Positions 17,588-26,731 of a stretch of DNA of 64,000 bases are shown here, in pieces (position 1 is the first letter of the stretch; every line of letters begins with the position of its first letter). This DNA is from Rhodospirillales bacterium (lineage in GTDB: Bacteria; Pseudomonadota; Alphaproteobacteria; Micavibrionales; Micavibrionaceae), in NCBI GenBank assembly GCA_020638175.1, contig JACKJA010000002.1:1798001-1862000 (forward strand), in the 5' to 3' direction. The notes beneath the pieces were generated by a model. The model had not been told where the DNA came from and made no database searches. It worked only from the letters and a program-made list of their open reading frames with translations. The position numbers and the translations under genes are program-made.

Positions 17588-18220
17588 TTAATTTACATCG
17601 CTTTTCGCTTTTTCGCGCAATTCGCGCAAAATCTGGCTGGCCTTATCCCTGTCAACCAGATCAATCTCAAAACCGTCTCCATCGCCATCATTAGCCTGTA
17701 CAGCCATATCCGCGCCTACGGCATCCTCATCTTCATCCCCATCACGGCGATAAGGCCCGACATATTCCTTTGGCCGTTTCCGGCGACGATCAGGCCCGAA
17801 AAACTCTCCCGAATCCACAAATTTACGGGGCTTTTCAACCAGCCGTTCAATCCGCGCATATAAATCGCGGGACGTAAACGGCTTAACCAGAAACTCGGTA
17901 ATCCCCATATCCCGTGATTGTTCCACCCGTATTCTGTGGCTGTAACCGGTCATCATAACAATCGGGACAAATTTGTTGGGTGACGACGGATCTTTTCTTA
18001 TCTGCTCGGCCAGCTTGATACCGTCCATAGGCTCCATCAGCCAGTCCGTCAAAACGATATCGGGATTGTATTTGCGGAACTTTTTAAAGGCCTCTTCACC
18101 GTTCGTTGCCGTATAAACGTTTTTAAAGCCGAAAATACGCAACAACGACGCCACCAGCGACAGCATGGGATTCATATCATCTACGACAAGAACCGAGGCG
18201 TTTTCAAACCTGTATGACAT
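17588..18220 (-). CDS. CheY-like response regulator with acidic C-terminal extension
   Basis: A 210-residue single receiver-domain protein. The acidic pocket is Asp14/Asp15 (VVDDMNP), the phospho-acceptor is Asp59 (LTDWLM), Thr is in MMTGYS and Lys in FLVKPF. After the receiver (about 1-130) comes a basic stretch FGPDRRRKRP, a strongly acidic linker and a C-terminal helix ILRELREKAKS, with no DNA-binding domain. It probably acts through protein contact, perhaps with the CheE-like partner downstream. No histidine kinase is adjacent. It is divergent from the gene at 18374. Confidence 0.9.
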   Translation of the reverse strand: MSYRFENASVLVVDDMNPMLSLVASLLRIFGFKNVYTATNGEEAFKKFRKYNPDIVLTDWLMEPMDGIKLAEQIRKDPSSPNKFVPIVMMTGYSHRIRVEQSRDMGITEFLVKPFTSRDLYARIERLVEKPRKFVDSGEFFGPDRRRKRPKEYVGPYRRDGDEDEDAVGADMAVQANDGDGDGFEIDLVDRDKASQILRELREKAKSDVN

Positions 18221-18373
18221 TCAACACATATCCCGATCTCAATATAAGACTTATTTTATCCTCTAAAATCTCACGAATTCCTTAACAAAACAACAGGGAA
18301 TATGGCTTTATGATTGCCTTGCCCGTGATTTCGTCGTACATTTGGTCATAGAATCAACGCAGAGGCAGGGCTC

Positions 18374-18805
18374 ATGGATCGACAACAGATCATCATGAAT
18401 TTTACAGTTCCTCCCTCCATAGAGGACGTAGAGATCATCACCCGCACGGCATTGGAAAATCTGCCGGAGGAGCTCATGGAGTTTTGTGATGGTCTGGCCC
18501 TCAAAGTCGAAGACATCGCTGATGAAATCACCCAGACGGAACAGGATATCGACGACCCCTTTGATTTAATCGCCCTGTTTTGTAACGGCTCCCAGATTTC
18601 CCCCGGTGTACAGAGCAAAGTCGCCAACGATGACGACATCATCATCATCTACCGCCGCCCCCTGCTTGATCTGTGGTGTGAAAGCGGCGAAGACCTGAAT
18701 GTTCTGGTCCGACAGGCTCTGATTGACGAACTCGGAGCCAACTTCGATTTCTCAGAAGACGAAATCGAGGAAATGAGCCGCCGCCATTTCCAAGGCATGC
18801 TCTAG
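18374..18805 (+). CDS. Zincin-like metallopeptidase-family protein, active site lost
   Basis: A 143-residue protein matching the small metallopeptidase family DUF1025/PF06262 over its full length. Visible segments are an ALENLPEEL helix, LALKVEDIAD, DPFDLIALF, IIIYRRPLLDLW and EDLNVLVRQALIDELGANF followed by SEDEIEEM. In the family the last part normally reads HExGHHFG; here it is Asp118-Glu-Leu-Gly-Ala122-Asn-Phe-Asp, so both zinc-binding His of HExxH and the extra His are gone. It is probably not a protease. GAGG precedes the start at moderate distance. Confidence 0.85.
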   Translation: MDRQQIIMNFTVPPSIEDVEIITRTALENLPEELMEFCDGLALKVEDIADEITQTEQDIDDPFDLIALFCNGSQISPGVQSKVANDDDIIIIYRRPLLDLWCESGEDLNVLVRQALIDELGANFDFSEDEIEEMSRRHFQGML

Positions 18806-18889
18806 CCCCCACATTTCCTTTGACAACCGGCTTTCACCTGTCTTAACGGTAATAATCCGGTTCATAAAAACATAGAGAGAGTGTGTGCC

Positions 18890-19054
18890 ATGAATGAGCA
18901 AAAAACAGACAAAAGCCCTGTACAAATTTCATTTAAGGATATCGCCGGCGGTGTCCCGCCGTGTGCCAGCGACATGCTGGGAACGCAAACGCCGCCACCG
19001 GCCCCGGACAAGAAAGTCTCCGGACACACGGTCATGAAAGCGGTCATTTCATAA
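18890..19054 (+). CDS. Small unknown protein
   Basis: A 54-residue reading frame, MNEQKTDKSPVQISF..., hydrophilic and Pro-rich in the middle, ending VMKAVIS. AGAGAG sits about 8 to 9 bases before the ATG. It fills the space between the metallopeptidase-like gene and the convergent macro-domain gene. No family is recognised. The codon pattern looks coding, but the short length leaves doubt. Confidence 0.5.
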   Translation: MNEQKTDKSPVQISFKDIAGGVPPCASDMLGTQTPPPAPDKKVSGHTVMKAVIS

Positions 19055-19064
19055 GGCCGTTTTA

Positions 19065-19640
19065 CTACACGTCCTGTCCCCGGCCAGAACGCTTCAGGCG
19101 TTGCGCAAACGCGCCGTAAACATCGGCACGGTTACAAACGATCCGGATTTCCTCCAGTTGACCGATCAACCGCTCACGGATGCCCTGCACCGCCAGCCGC
19201 GCCGCCCGCTGCAGGGGAAACCCGTCCCCGCCGGTCCCCAGCGCCGGAAAGGCTATTTTTTTCAACCGCATTTTCTGCGCGGTTTCCATCGCCCCGCGAT
19301 AACACCGCAAAAGGTCGCGCTCTTCTAGGTCGAATCCTGACCGCCATGTCGGGGTTACAACATACAAAATATGTTTTACCGGCAAGTCAAAGGCCGGCAC
19401 GGCAAATACATCGCCGGGCCGCGGCCGGTGGATATGCTCCAGGATAAAATCATCCAGCGCAATCCCCGCCCGTTCGATCAAACAGGCATTCAGCGATCCG
19501 CCACAATCAAGGCTGGTGGAAATCGACGATACGATCGCATCGACATCGCCTTGCTGCGTGATATCGCCTTCGATCAACGTAATGCGCCGGATCAAATCTT
19601 GTTTGGAAGGTACGCGTTGGGATGGTATGACATTAGACAT
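19065..19640 (-). CDS. Macro-domain protein
   Basis: A 191-residue ADP-ribose-binding macro domain, whose relatives remove ADP-ribose or O-acetyl groups. The phosphate loop region is VDAIVSSISTSLDCGGSLNA, diverged from the usual DAIVNAAN...GGGVDGAI. In particular the conserved Asn pair is replaced by Ser-Ser. The second loop FPALGTGGDGFPL is well conserved. Loss of the catalytic Asn suggests binding rather than hydrolysis, but this is inference. Its ATG (19640-19638) overlaps the divergent YejA-like start. Confidence 0.8.
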   Translation of the reverse strand: MSNVIPSQRVPSKQDLIRRITLIEGDITQQGDVDAIVSSISTSLDCGGSLNACLIERAGIALDDFILEHIHRPRPGDVFAVPAFDLPVKHILYVVTPTWRSGFDLEERDLLRCYRGAMETAQKMRLKKIAFPALGTGGDGFPLQRAARLAVQGIRERLIGQLEEIRIVCNRADVYGAFAQRLKRSGRGQDV

Positions 19641-21414
19641 GCGTAAAATTATAATACATATTTCTTTCCTGATCCTTACCTTTATCGCACCGGCCCACGC
19701 CGAGTCTTTTTATGGGCTGGCAACGCACGGCACACCCAAATACGGTCCGGATTTCGATCATCTGTCCTATGTGAACCCGGACGCCCCCAAGGGCGGCACC
19801 CTGAAACAGGCCCGAATCGGCACCTTTGATACCCTCAATCCCTTCTCGATCAAGGGCAAGGCCGATGACGGGTTGGCCCTGTTTTATGACCGCCTAATGG
19901 CCCGCGTCTGGGATGAACCGTTTACGCTCTACCCGCTGATTGCCGAAAGTGTCGACATCCCCGAAGACCGCTCTGCCCTGACCGTTCATATCAACCCCGC
20001 CGCCCGTTTCCATAACGGCAACCCGATAACCGCCGATGACGTTTTGTTTTCCTTTGAGACACTCAAGGAAAAAGGCCGCCCGAACATGCGGCAGATTTAC
20101 CGGTTGGTGGAAACCATCGAAAAAATCGACGATCACACAGTCAAAATGACCTTCGGAGAAGGGTATAACCGGGAAACCGTGATGATTCTGGCCATGATGC
20201 CGGTCTTGTCCAAAGCTTACTGGACCGGACGCGATTTCGAGGAAACAACGCTGGATACCCCGGTCGGCAGCGGCCCTTACCGCATCGCCGAAGTTGATCC
20301 GGGACGCAAACTGGTGCTAGAGCGTGTGCCGGATTACTGGGCAGCAAACCTCCCCGTCAACCGCGGCCAGTTCAATTTCGACCGGCTGGTTTTTGATTAT
20401 TACCGCGACGACACCGTCGCTTTTGAATCGTTCAAGGCCGGTGAATACGATCTGCGCCGGGAAAACGATATCGCCCAGTGGGTCAGCGCCTATGATTTTA
20501 CAGCCGTGCAAAACGGCGCCGTTAAAACCCAGAGCTTCCCCCATGCCCGCCCGGAAAAGGTCCGCTCCCTGATCTTTAATACACGCCGCGCGCCGTTCGA
20601 TGACATCCGCGTCCGGAAGGCACTGACGCTGGCGCTGGATTTTGACTGGATCAACAAAACCCTGTTCCACGGCCATTTCAAACGCATCACAAGCTACTAC
20701 CCCAATTCGGAACTGGCCGCGCACGGGCAGCCCTCCGCCGGTGAAACCGCCCTACTCGGCCCATGGAAAGATCAACTGCCAGAGGATGTTTTCGGCCCCA
20801 GCTGGACACCCCCCGCCAGTGATGTCCGTCAAAATTTAAAGACAGCCGACGCCCTGTTAAAAGAAGCCGGATGGACAATTGAAAACGGCCGGCGCGTTAA
20901 AAACGGCCAGCCTTTCAGCTTCGAAATCCTCCTCAACGCCCCGGAAGAGGAAAAAATAGCCCTCGCCTTTATCCGGTCCCTGAAACGACTGGGAATTGAC
21001 GCCCACGTCCGGGTTCTGGACAGCGCCGCTTACCGGGGCCGCCTGAACGATTACGATTTCGACATGACGCTTTATTACTGGTGGAACAGCCTGTCACCGG
21101 GAACCGAACAGATGCTCTACTGGTCGTGCGCCGCCGCCAACCAGCCGGCCCGCTGGAATTTCGCCGGCATCTGCAACCCGGCGGTTGACGCACTGGCACA
21201 GGACATTGCCGATGCGAAAGACCGCGCCGATCTGGTCGCCCACGCCCACGCCCTCGACCGCGTACTGATGGCCGGACATTACATGATCCCACTTTACTAT
21301 GCCGGAGAAGACGACATTGCTTACCGCGCATTTCTTCACCATCCCGAAACTATTCCGATCTATGGACCGGTTCTGGAAACATGGTGGACAGATAATATTA
21401 TGGGGAATAAATGA
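19639..21414 (+). CDS. ABC transporter substrate-binding protein, YejA-like (SBP family 5)
   Basis: A 591-residue periplasmic solute-binding protein for peptides or related compounds. A Sec signal peptide (cleavage after APAHA, near residue 21) precedes FYGLATHGTPKYGPDFDHL and GGTLKQARIGTFDTLNPF, hallmarks of the YejA/MppA-type branch, and YWWNSLSPGTEQMLYW lies near the C-terminus. The transporter's permease and ATPase genes are not in the window. The ATG at 19639 gives a clean signal peptide; ATG 19627 would extend it by four residues. The start region overlaps the divergent macro gene. Confidence 0.92.
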   Translation: MRKIIIHISFLILTFIAPAHAESFYGLATHGTPKYGPDFDHLSYVNPDAPKGGTLKQARIGTFDTLNPFSIKGKADDGLALFYDRLMARVWDEPFTLYPLIAESVDIPEDRSALTVHINPAARFHNGNPITADDVLFSFETLKEKGRPNMRQIYRLVETIEKIDDHTVKMTFGEGYNRETVMILAMMPVLSKAYWTGRDFEETTLDTPVGSGPYRIAEVDPGRKLVLERVPDYWAANLPVNRGQFNFDRLVFDYYRDDTVAFESFKAGEYDLRRENDIAQWVSAYDFTAVQNGAVKTQSFPHARPEKVRSLIFNTRRAPFDDIRVRKALTLALDFDWINKTLFHGHFKRITSYYPNSELAAHGQPSAGETALLGPWKDQLPEDVFGPSWTPPASDVRQNLKTADALLKEAGWTIENGRRVKNGQPFSFEILLNAPEEEKIALAFIRSLKRLGIDAHVRVLDSAAYRGRLNDYDFDMTLYYWWNSLSPGTEQMLYWSCAAANQPARWNFAGICNPAVDALAQDIADAKDRADLVAHAHALDRVLMAGHYMIPLYYAGEDDIAYRAFLHHPETIPIYGPVLETWWTDNIMGNK

Positions 21415-21496
21415 AATCATCATTGAGGCCAAGCCGCCGCCTTGCTATCCTTGCGACGAAGCCATATTCGAATCACATGAATTGACAGGATCATCC

Positions 21497-22036
21497 ATGA
21501 CCGACAAGCGTTTATTCCTGACCCTCAGCAGCGCGGCATTACTCGCGCTTTCCGCCTGTGCCGCGCCTTATGACGAAGACGCCCTGGCCCATCACGCGCA
21601 TTACTGGCAACGCGCCAACACCACGGATGCCACCTATCAGCGCGGCCCCAAGGCCCAGCAAATGCTCAATCAGGACATCGCCCGCTGCATTACCGAACTA
21701 AAAGAACTGGAACGGACCGGTGCCCTGCGTCATGCCCTCCCCGGCAATACGGAGAATGGCTGGATGCCCGACCCGGAAACCCCGGAAGGATTGCTGGCTG
21801 AATATGACACGCCGGAACGCGATGGCGCCTTGCGCTACGAACACCTCGAATACCATGATTTTGAGGGCTGCATGATTAACAAAGGCTGGGAACGGATCAA
21901 AAGCGTTCCCTACGACGTCGCTGCCGAATCGCGGGAAACCTATCTGGAAACCATTCTGGGTGAGAAATACCAGAGCAAATACGGTGACAACGCCTCTGCC
22001 GGCAAAGAAGGCGATTATGACGGCCTGAACGAGTAA
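21497..22036 (+). CDS. Lipoprotein of unknown function
   Basis: A 179-residue predicted lipoprotein: signal LFLTLSSAALLALSAC with Cys21 in an LSAC lipobox, then a hydrophilic, acidic mature part containing HYWQRANTTDATYQRGPKA and two Cys (RCITEL and GCMINKGW). The GCMINKGWERI segment resembles the end of small bacterial lipoproteins where a Cys closes a disulfide. ATG 21497 is chosen for the signal peptide and an AGGA 6 bases upstream. It trails the YejA-like gene by 82 bases on the same strand. Confidence 0.82.
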   Translation: MTDKRLFLTLSSAALLALSACAAPYDEDALAHHAHYWQRANTTDATYQRGPKAQQMLNQDIARCITELKELERTGALRHALPGNTENGWMPDPETPEGLLAEYDTPERDGALRYEHLEYHDFEGCMINKGWERIKSVPYDVAAESRETYLETILGEKYQSKYGDNASAGKEGDYDGLNE

Positions 22037-22050
22037 CTCGACAAAGAGAC

Positions 22051-23016
22051 TTACGCCGCTTCTTTACGGTTCCAGAACCGGTCGATCTCATGAAGAACGC
22101 TCTTCACACTCAAACCTTCCATGAGCGTGTGATCCAGCGTTTTGGGGTTATAGCCCGGAAAATCAATCAGCTCATCGAACGTTTCGGGTGTCCGCACAAA
22201 CGTGCAATGCTCGCCCCAGGGACGATACAAATGATCGTAACTCGGCCCGAATAATGCCACCGTCGGCGTCCCCACCGCCGCCGCGCAATGCGTCAGGCCG
22301 GAATCATTCCCCAAAAACATGTCACAGCGCGCCAGAGCCGCCGCCGCCATACCGGGCGTTGTCTTGGCGATCACATCAATTTGACGGGCTTCGGGAATAC
22401 TGGCCAGAACCTTACGGGCGTCTTCTTCCTCGCCCGGCGCGGCGAACACAGCCACCCGCGCCCCCGGTAAAATACCGTTGGCGGCAATCAAAATTTTAAT
22501 GGTTTCGATAAACCGGTCGGCAGGCCACGTCTTGCCAATCCAGTTGGCCGTCGGCCCCACGCCCAAAACAGCGGTCACCCCTTGGGGGATCAGCTCTTCG
22601 GCCTGTTCTTTCTGCGCATCGGTAAACCAAAGGCGCGGCGCCGGCACGGTGTCCAGCTTCATCACGGCCGCCGCCTGCTCGACTTTGTGCTTCGTTTTAT
22701 CAATGCGCTTGGAATAAATGTAACGCTGCCTGGCTCCGACCAGACGCGATACGATGCTGTCGCGCAAATCAACGACCATGTCCCATTTGGTCCCGGCCAC
22801 CTTCTGCCACAGCTTTAACCAGTGACGGTTATAGCTTTGTTTTTTCAGGACAATAATCTCTTTTAAATTCGGATAGCCTTCGAACAGGCTCGCCGGCAAA
22901 CCGCCGCAAACGATCGTCACCGCCGCCGCCGGATAGTCATGGGCAATCCGGTCCAGTAGACCCGTCGATAAAACCGCATCACCGATCCGGTTTGATGTGA
23001 TAAAGAGGATATTCAT
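22051..23016 (-). CDS. Glycosyltransferase family 9 (heptosyltransferase-like)
   Basis: A 321-residue GT-B enzyme of the ADP-heptose:LPS heptosyltransferase family, acting at the cytoplasmic face during lipopolysaccharide core assembly. It begins NILFITSNRIGDAVLSTGLL, with VVDLRDS in the N-domain. The donor-binding C-domain has GVGPTANWIGKTWP, then MFLGNDSGLTHCAAAVGTPTVALFGPS. AGGAGGA is 7 bases before the ATG and overlaps the stop region of the small membrane protein upstream, so the two are probably co-transcribed. The acceptor sugar is unknown. Confidence 0.9.
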   Translation of the reverse strand: MNILFITSNRIGDAVLSTGLLDRIAHDYPAAAVTIVCGGLPASLFEGYPNLKEIIVLKKQSYNRHWLKLWQKVAGTKWDMVVDLRDSIVSRLVGARQRYIYSKRIDKTKHKVEQAAAVMKLDTVPAPRLWFTDAQKEQAEELIPQGVTAVLGVGPTANWIGKTWPADRFIETIKILIAANGILPGARVAVFAAPGEEEDARKVLASIPEARQIDVIAKTTPGMAAAALARCDMFLGNDSGLTHCAAAVGTPTVALFGPSYDHLYRPWGEHCTFVRTPETFDELIDFPGYNPKTLDHTLMEGLSVKSVLHEIDRFWNRKEAA

Positions 23017-23028
23017 GACCCGTTCCTC

Positions 23029-23196
23029 CTAGAATGAGCCGCCCGCAGCCTGTCCCGGCCCGCTCCAGAGCGTCACCAGCAACACAACCAGTAACACGAT
23101 AATAATAAAGGCCGCCGCCAGCAACATGTCCAGCCGGCTTTTGAAATGATAGATATCAAAGGTCTTGCCTTCGTCTTTTTGATTGTCGTTGCTCAT
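23029..23196 (-). CDS. Small single-span membrane protein
   Basis: A 55-residue protein with a hydrophilic N-terminus (MSNDNQKDEGK), one membrane segment (about residues 24-44, LLAAAFIIIVLLVVLLVTLW) and a short Gly-rich tail. AGGAA lies about 7 bases before the ATG. A longer reading to 23409 overlaps the divergent gene and is rejected. It is 12 bases upstream of the heptosyltransferase start, so likely in the same operon. No family recognised. Confidence 0.7.
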   Translation of the reverse strand: MSNDNQKDEGKTFDIYHFKSRLDMLLAAAFIIIVLLVVLLVTLWSGPGQAAGGSF

Positions 23197-23321
23197 GCTG
23201 CGTTCCTTTCGGTTATCTTTTCGTTTTATCAGGTCTGCACCATAAAGAAAATGGGGCATTTTTATTTGACAGCCACTCCGTTTTTCATATAACAATCCCG
23301 TTTCAAAACCGGAGACCGACG

Positions 23322-23900
23322 ATGGAAGAAAACGATCAATCAAATATTGAACGGGAAATAGCCCGTAAACAGGTTGCCAACGCAGCATGGGAAGCTTTTC
23401 AAAAAACATCCCGCCTGAAAAAAGCAGACTATATCGCTCATTTGGGTATTGTCCTCCCCTCTCTCCTCGTGCCCGGAATTCCGGACAAATACAGAGCCGT
23501 TATTTTTGCCGCTACGGTTCTAACCAATGCCATCCGAAGTCATGCACAAACATCACGAATGCGGAAAGATTTTAATGAACATCTGGAAACATTAACGCCA
23601 CTGGCCCAAAGTGTCCTCGTCGGTCAAAAAGCGGCCTTTGATATGTTTTCACCGGAAATCCAAGCTAAGCCAAAGGCTATGAGCGGGATCACCTTTGTAA
23701 CGATTTCGTCCATTTTTGCTATCGCGGGCGCGCCCGTTTTAGGAATTGTTAACGGCGCCTCACTGGCTGCGATTGTAAAAAATTATTCAGACCATATACA
23801 TGTCTCAGGTCAACGCGCTGTAGCGAGAGAAACCTACAGAGCCGTAACGAGAGATGATGTAACGAAACAAAAAACGAAGCCGTTCCCTCATTCACTTTAA
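23322..23900 (+). CDS. Unknown membrane-associated protein
   Basis: A 192-residue protein with a charged helical N-terminus and two or three hydrophobic stretches (LGIVLPSLLVPGIP, AVIFAATVLTNAI, ITFVTISSIFAIAGAPVLGIV), so probably inner-membrane. The last 40 residues are basic. GGAG is 7 to 8 bases before the ATG. Its TAA shares TTAA with the convergent ppdK stop. I do not recognise the family. Confidence 0.75.
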   Translation: MEENDQSNIEREIARKQVANAAWEAFQKTSRLKKADYIAHLGIVLPSLLVPGIPDKYRAVIFAATVLTNAIRSHAQTSRMRKDFNEHLETLTPLAQSVLVGQKAAFDMFSPEIQAKPKAMSGITFVTISSIFAIAGAPVLGIVNGASLAAIVKNYSDHIHVSGQRAVARETYRAVTRDDVTKQKTKPFPHSL

Positions 23901-26572
23901 GCCGCTTTCTTTTTAGCCGCCCGTGCCGGCCCTTTAATCGCCGCCTGCGCTGCGGCAAGCCGGGCAATTGGCACGCGGTAAGGAGAACAGGACACATAAT
24001 CAAGACCCGTTTCCTCACAAAAATCAATCGAGGCCGGGTCACCGCCATGCTCGCCGCATATACCGAGTTTAATAGCACTGCGGACGCGCCGCCCCTTCTC
24101 GGCGGCCATCTGCACCAGTTGCCCCACGCCATCGCGGTCCAACGTCGTAAACGGGTCTTTTTCAAATATCCCCTCGCGCACATAAACCGGCAGGAACAAC
24201 CCGGCATCATCACGGCTCATCCCCAGTGTCGTTTGCGTCAGGTCGTTGGTGCCGAAACTGAAAAATGCCGCTTCCTGTGCGATGTCATCCGCGGCCAGCG
24301 CCGCCCGCGGCAGTTCGATCATTGTCCCGACCAGATAGTCCGTCTTCGCGCCCTTTGCCGCGAACACGTCCGCCGCCGTTTGATCCACCAGCATCTTCAT
24401 CCGCGTAAATTCAGTGCGCGTCGCCACCAGCGGAATCATGATTTCCGGCGTAACATTCCCGATCTTAATGGCCGCCTCCAGAATCGCCCGCACCTGCATC
24501 TCATAGATTTCCGGATAGGTAATCGCCAAACGGCATCCCCGGTGCCCCAGCATCGGGTTAGCCTCGCCCAGCGTCTGCAAACGCTGCCGGACCTTCGCCT
24601 CATCAATCCCTGAATTTGCTGAAAACTGGGCGATATCCTCATCTGTATGCGGCAGGAACTCATGCAAAGGCGGGTCCAGCAACCGGATCGTCACCGGCAG
24701 CCCTTTCATGATCGTAAACAGCGCCTCAAAATCACTCCGCTGCGCCGGCAGCAATTTATCCAGCGCATCCCGCCGGTACTGGGCATTGGTCGCCAGGATC
24801 ATTTCCCGCACGCTTTGGATCCGTTCCGGGTCAAAGAACATATGCTCCGTCCGGCACAATCCGATCCCCTCCGCCCCGAAATCACGGGCGGTCTTGGCAT
24901 CCAGCGGCGTTTCGGCATTGGCCCGTACCGCCATGCGCCGCACATCGTCCGCCCAGCCCATCACACTGGCAAAATCCCCGGACAGCGCAGGCTGGATCGT
25001 TGCCACCGCGCCCAGCATCACTTCACCGGTCGTACCATCAATCGTAATGATGTCCCCGGCCTGTAATTCGTTATCATTGATGGTCATCGTCTGGCGTTCG
25101 TAATCAATTCGGATTTCCCCGGCCCCGGCGACACAAGGCCGCCCCATACCGCGCGCCACCACCGCCGCATGGGACGTCATCCCGCCGCGCGTTGTCAAAA
25201 TCCCCTGTGCCGCATGCATGCCGTGGATATCCTCCGGCGAGGTTTCCTGACGGCACAAAATCACCTTTTCACCATCCCCCGCCATAGCTTCGGCATCATC
25301 GGCATTAAAGACGATTTTGCCGCTGGCCGCGCCGGGCGACGCCGCCAGCCCCTTGGTCATGATAGTCTTGTGCGCCATCGGGTCGAGCGTCGGATGTAAA
25401 AGCTGATCCAGCCCCTGCGGGTCGATACGCATCAGCGCGTCTTCCTTGGTAATCAGTTCCTCGTTCACCATATCGACGGCAATTTTAAGCGCTGCCGCCG
25501 TGGTCCGTTTGCCGTTCCGGGTCTGCAGCATGTACAGCGTTCCCTGCTGGACCGTAAACTCGATATCCTGCATATCGCGGTAATGCTTTTCCAGCGTATG
25601 CCGCACGTCGTCAAGCTGCGCGAACACATCGGGCATAACTTCCTCCATCGCGGGCAAATCGCTGCCTTCTTTCTCCTTGCCCTTGATCGTCAGGGATTGC
25701 GGCGTGCGGATTCCCGCCACCACGTCTTCGCCCTGCGCATTCACAAGGTACTCGCCGTAAAAATAATTCTCGCCGGTCGACGGATCGCGGGTAAAAGCCA
25801 CGCCGGTCGCGCAGTCTTCGCCCATATTGCCGAACACCATCGACTGAATATTCACCGCCGTCCCCCAGCTTTCCGGGATATCGTGGATTTTCCGGTACAC
25901 CACCGCCCGCGGCACCATCCATGAACTGAACACCGCACCCACCGCGCCCCAGAGCTGCTCTTCCGGGTCCATCGGGAACGGCCGCCCCAAATCGCGTGCA
26001 ACCATGTCTTTGTAAGCCGCAACAATCTCTTTCCAGCCATCGGCGGTAATCGCCGTATCCTGGGTAATCCCTTCATCGCGCTTGTGCGTGTCGAGAATAT
26101 CTTCGAAATCATGGTGCGGAATACCCAGCACCACATCGCCATACATCTGGATAAACCGGCGATAGGAATCCCACGCAAAACGCTCGTCCCCGGCTTTTTT
26201 CGCCAGCCCCGCCACCGTGTCGTCGTTCAGGCCGAGATTCAAAACCGTATCCATCATCCCCGGCATCGACACCCGCGCCCCGGAACGAACGGATAACAGC
26301 AACGGGGTTTCCGGATCGCCAAAACGCATCCCCAGCGCCGTTTCAATCCCCGCCAGCGCCGCTTTCACCTGATCTTTCAAGTCTGCCGGATATTGCTTGT
26401 CGTTATCGTAAAAAGCGGTACAGACCTCTGTCGTGATCGTAAAACCCGGCGGAACCGGCAGCTCCAGACTGGCCATCTCCGCCAGGTTTGCTCCCTTGCC
26501 GCCCAGAAGATTGCGCATATCCGTCCGGCCTTCGGTATTGTCACCGCCAAAGCTGTAAACCCATTTGGTCAT
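23897..26572 (-). CDS. ppdK: Pyruvate, phosphate dikinase
   Basis: Interconverts pyruvate, ATP and Pi with PEP, AMP and PPi, giving a route to PEP for gluconeogenesis or a PPi-linked glycolysis. The 891 residues hold the N-terminal ATP-grasp domain (RNLLGGKGANLAEM), the swivelling His domain (GGMTSHAAVVARGMGRPC with the phosphorylated His) and the C-terminal PEP domain (GLCRTEHMFF, GTNDLTQTTLG, CGEHGGDPASI with the catalytic Cys). ATG 26572 follows GGGGAAA by 5 bases; the 12 codons upstream are leader. It is divergent from the gene at 26732. Confidence 0.96.
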   Translation of the reverse strand: MTKWVYSFGGDNTEGRTDMRNLLGGKGANLAEMASLELPVPPGFTITTEVCTAFYDNDKQYPADLKDQVKAALAGIETALGMRFGDPETPLLLSVRSGARVSMPGMMDTVLNLGLNDDTVAGLAKKAGDERFAWDSYRRFIQMYGDVVLGIPHHDFEDILDTHKRDEGITQDTAITADGWKEIVAAYKDMVARDLGRPFPMDPEEQLWGAVGAVFSSWMVPRAVVYRKIHDIPESWGTAVNIQSMVFGNMGEDCATGVAFTRDPSTGENYFYGEYLVNAQGEDVVAGIRTPQSLTIKGKEKEGSDLPAMEEVMPDVFAQLDDVRHTLEKHYRDMQDIEFTVQQGTLYMLQTRNGKRTTAAALKIAVDMVNEELITKEDALMRIDPQGLDQLLHPTLDPMAHKTIMTKGLAASPGAASGKIVFNADDAEAMAGDGEKVILCRQETSPEDIHGMHAAQGILTTRGGMTSHAAVVARGMGRPCVAGAGEIRIDYERQTMTINDNELQAGDIITIDGTTGEVMLGAVATIQPALSGDFASVMGWADDVRRMAVRANAETPLDAKTARDFGAEGIGLCRTEHMFFDPERIQSVREMILATNAQYRRDALDKLLPAQRSDFEALFTIMKGLPVTIRLLDPPLHEFLPHTDEDIAQFSANSGIDEAKVRQRLQTLGEANPMLGHRGCRLAITYPEIYEMQVRAILEAAIKIGNVTPEIMIPLVATRTEFTRMKMLVDQTAADVFAAKGAKTDYLVGTMIELPRAALAADDIAQEAAFFSFGTNDLTQTTLGMSRDDAGLFLPVYVREGIFEKDPFTTLDRDGVGQLVQMAAEKGRRVRSAIKLGICGEHGGDPASIDFCEETGLDYVSCSPYRVPIARLAAAQAAIKGPARAAKKKAA

Positions 26573-26731
26573 CGTCTTTCCCCTTTTTACAAAACTGCCT
26601 GCAACCATGCCCTGACGTTACACGGATTCTCGTCCCCGAACCAAAGTTTTCCGACAAAATTCACAAAAAGCTTGCAACAAAACAAACGTTATGCAAATAG
26701 ATTATGGTCAAACAAGAAGGGCGGAAGCACC

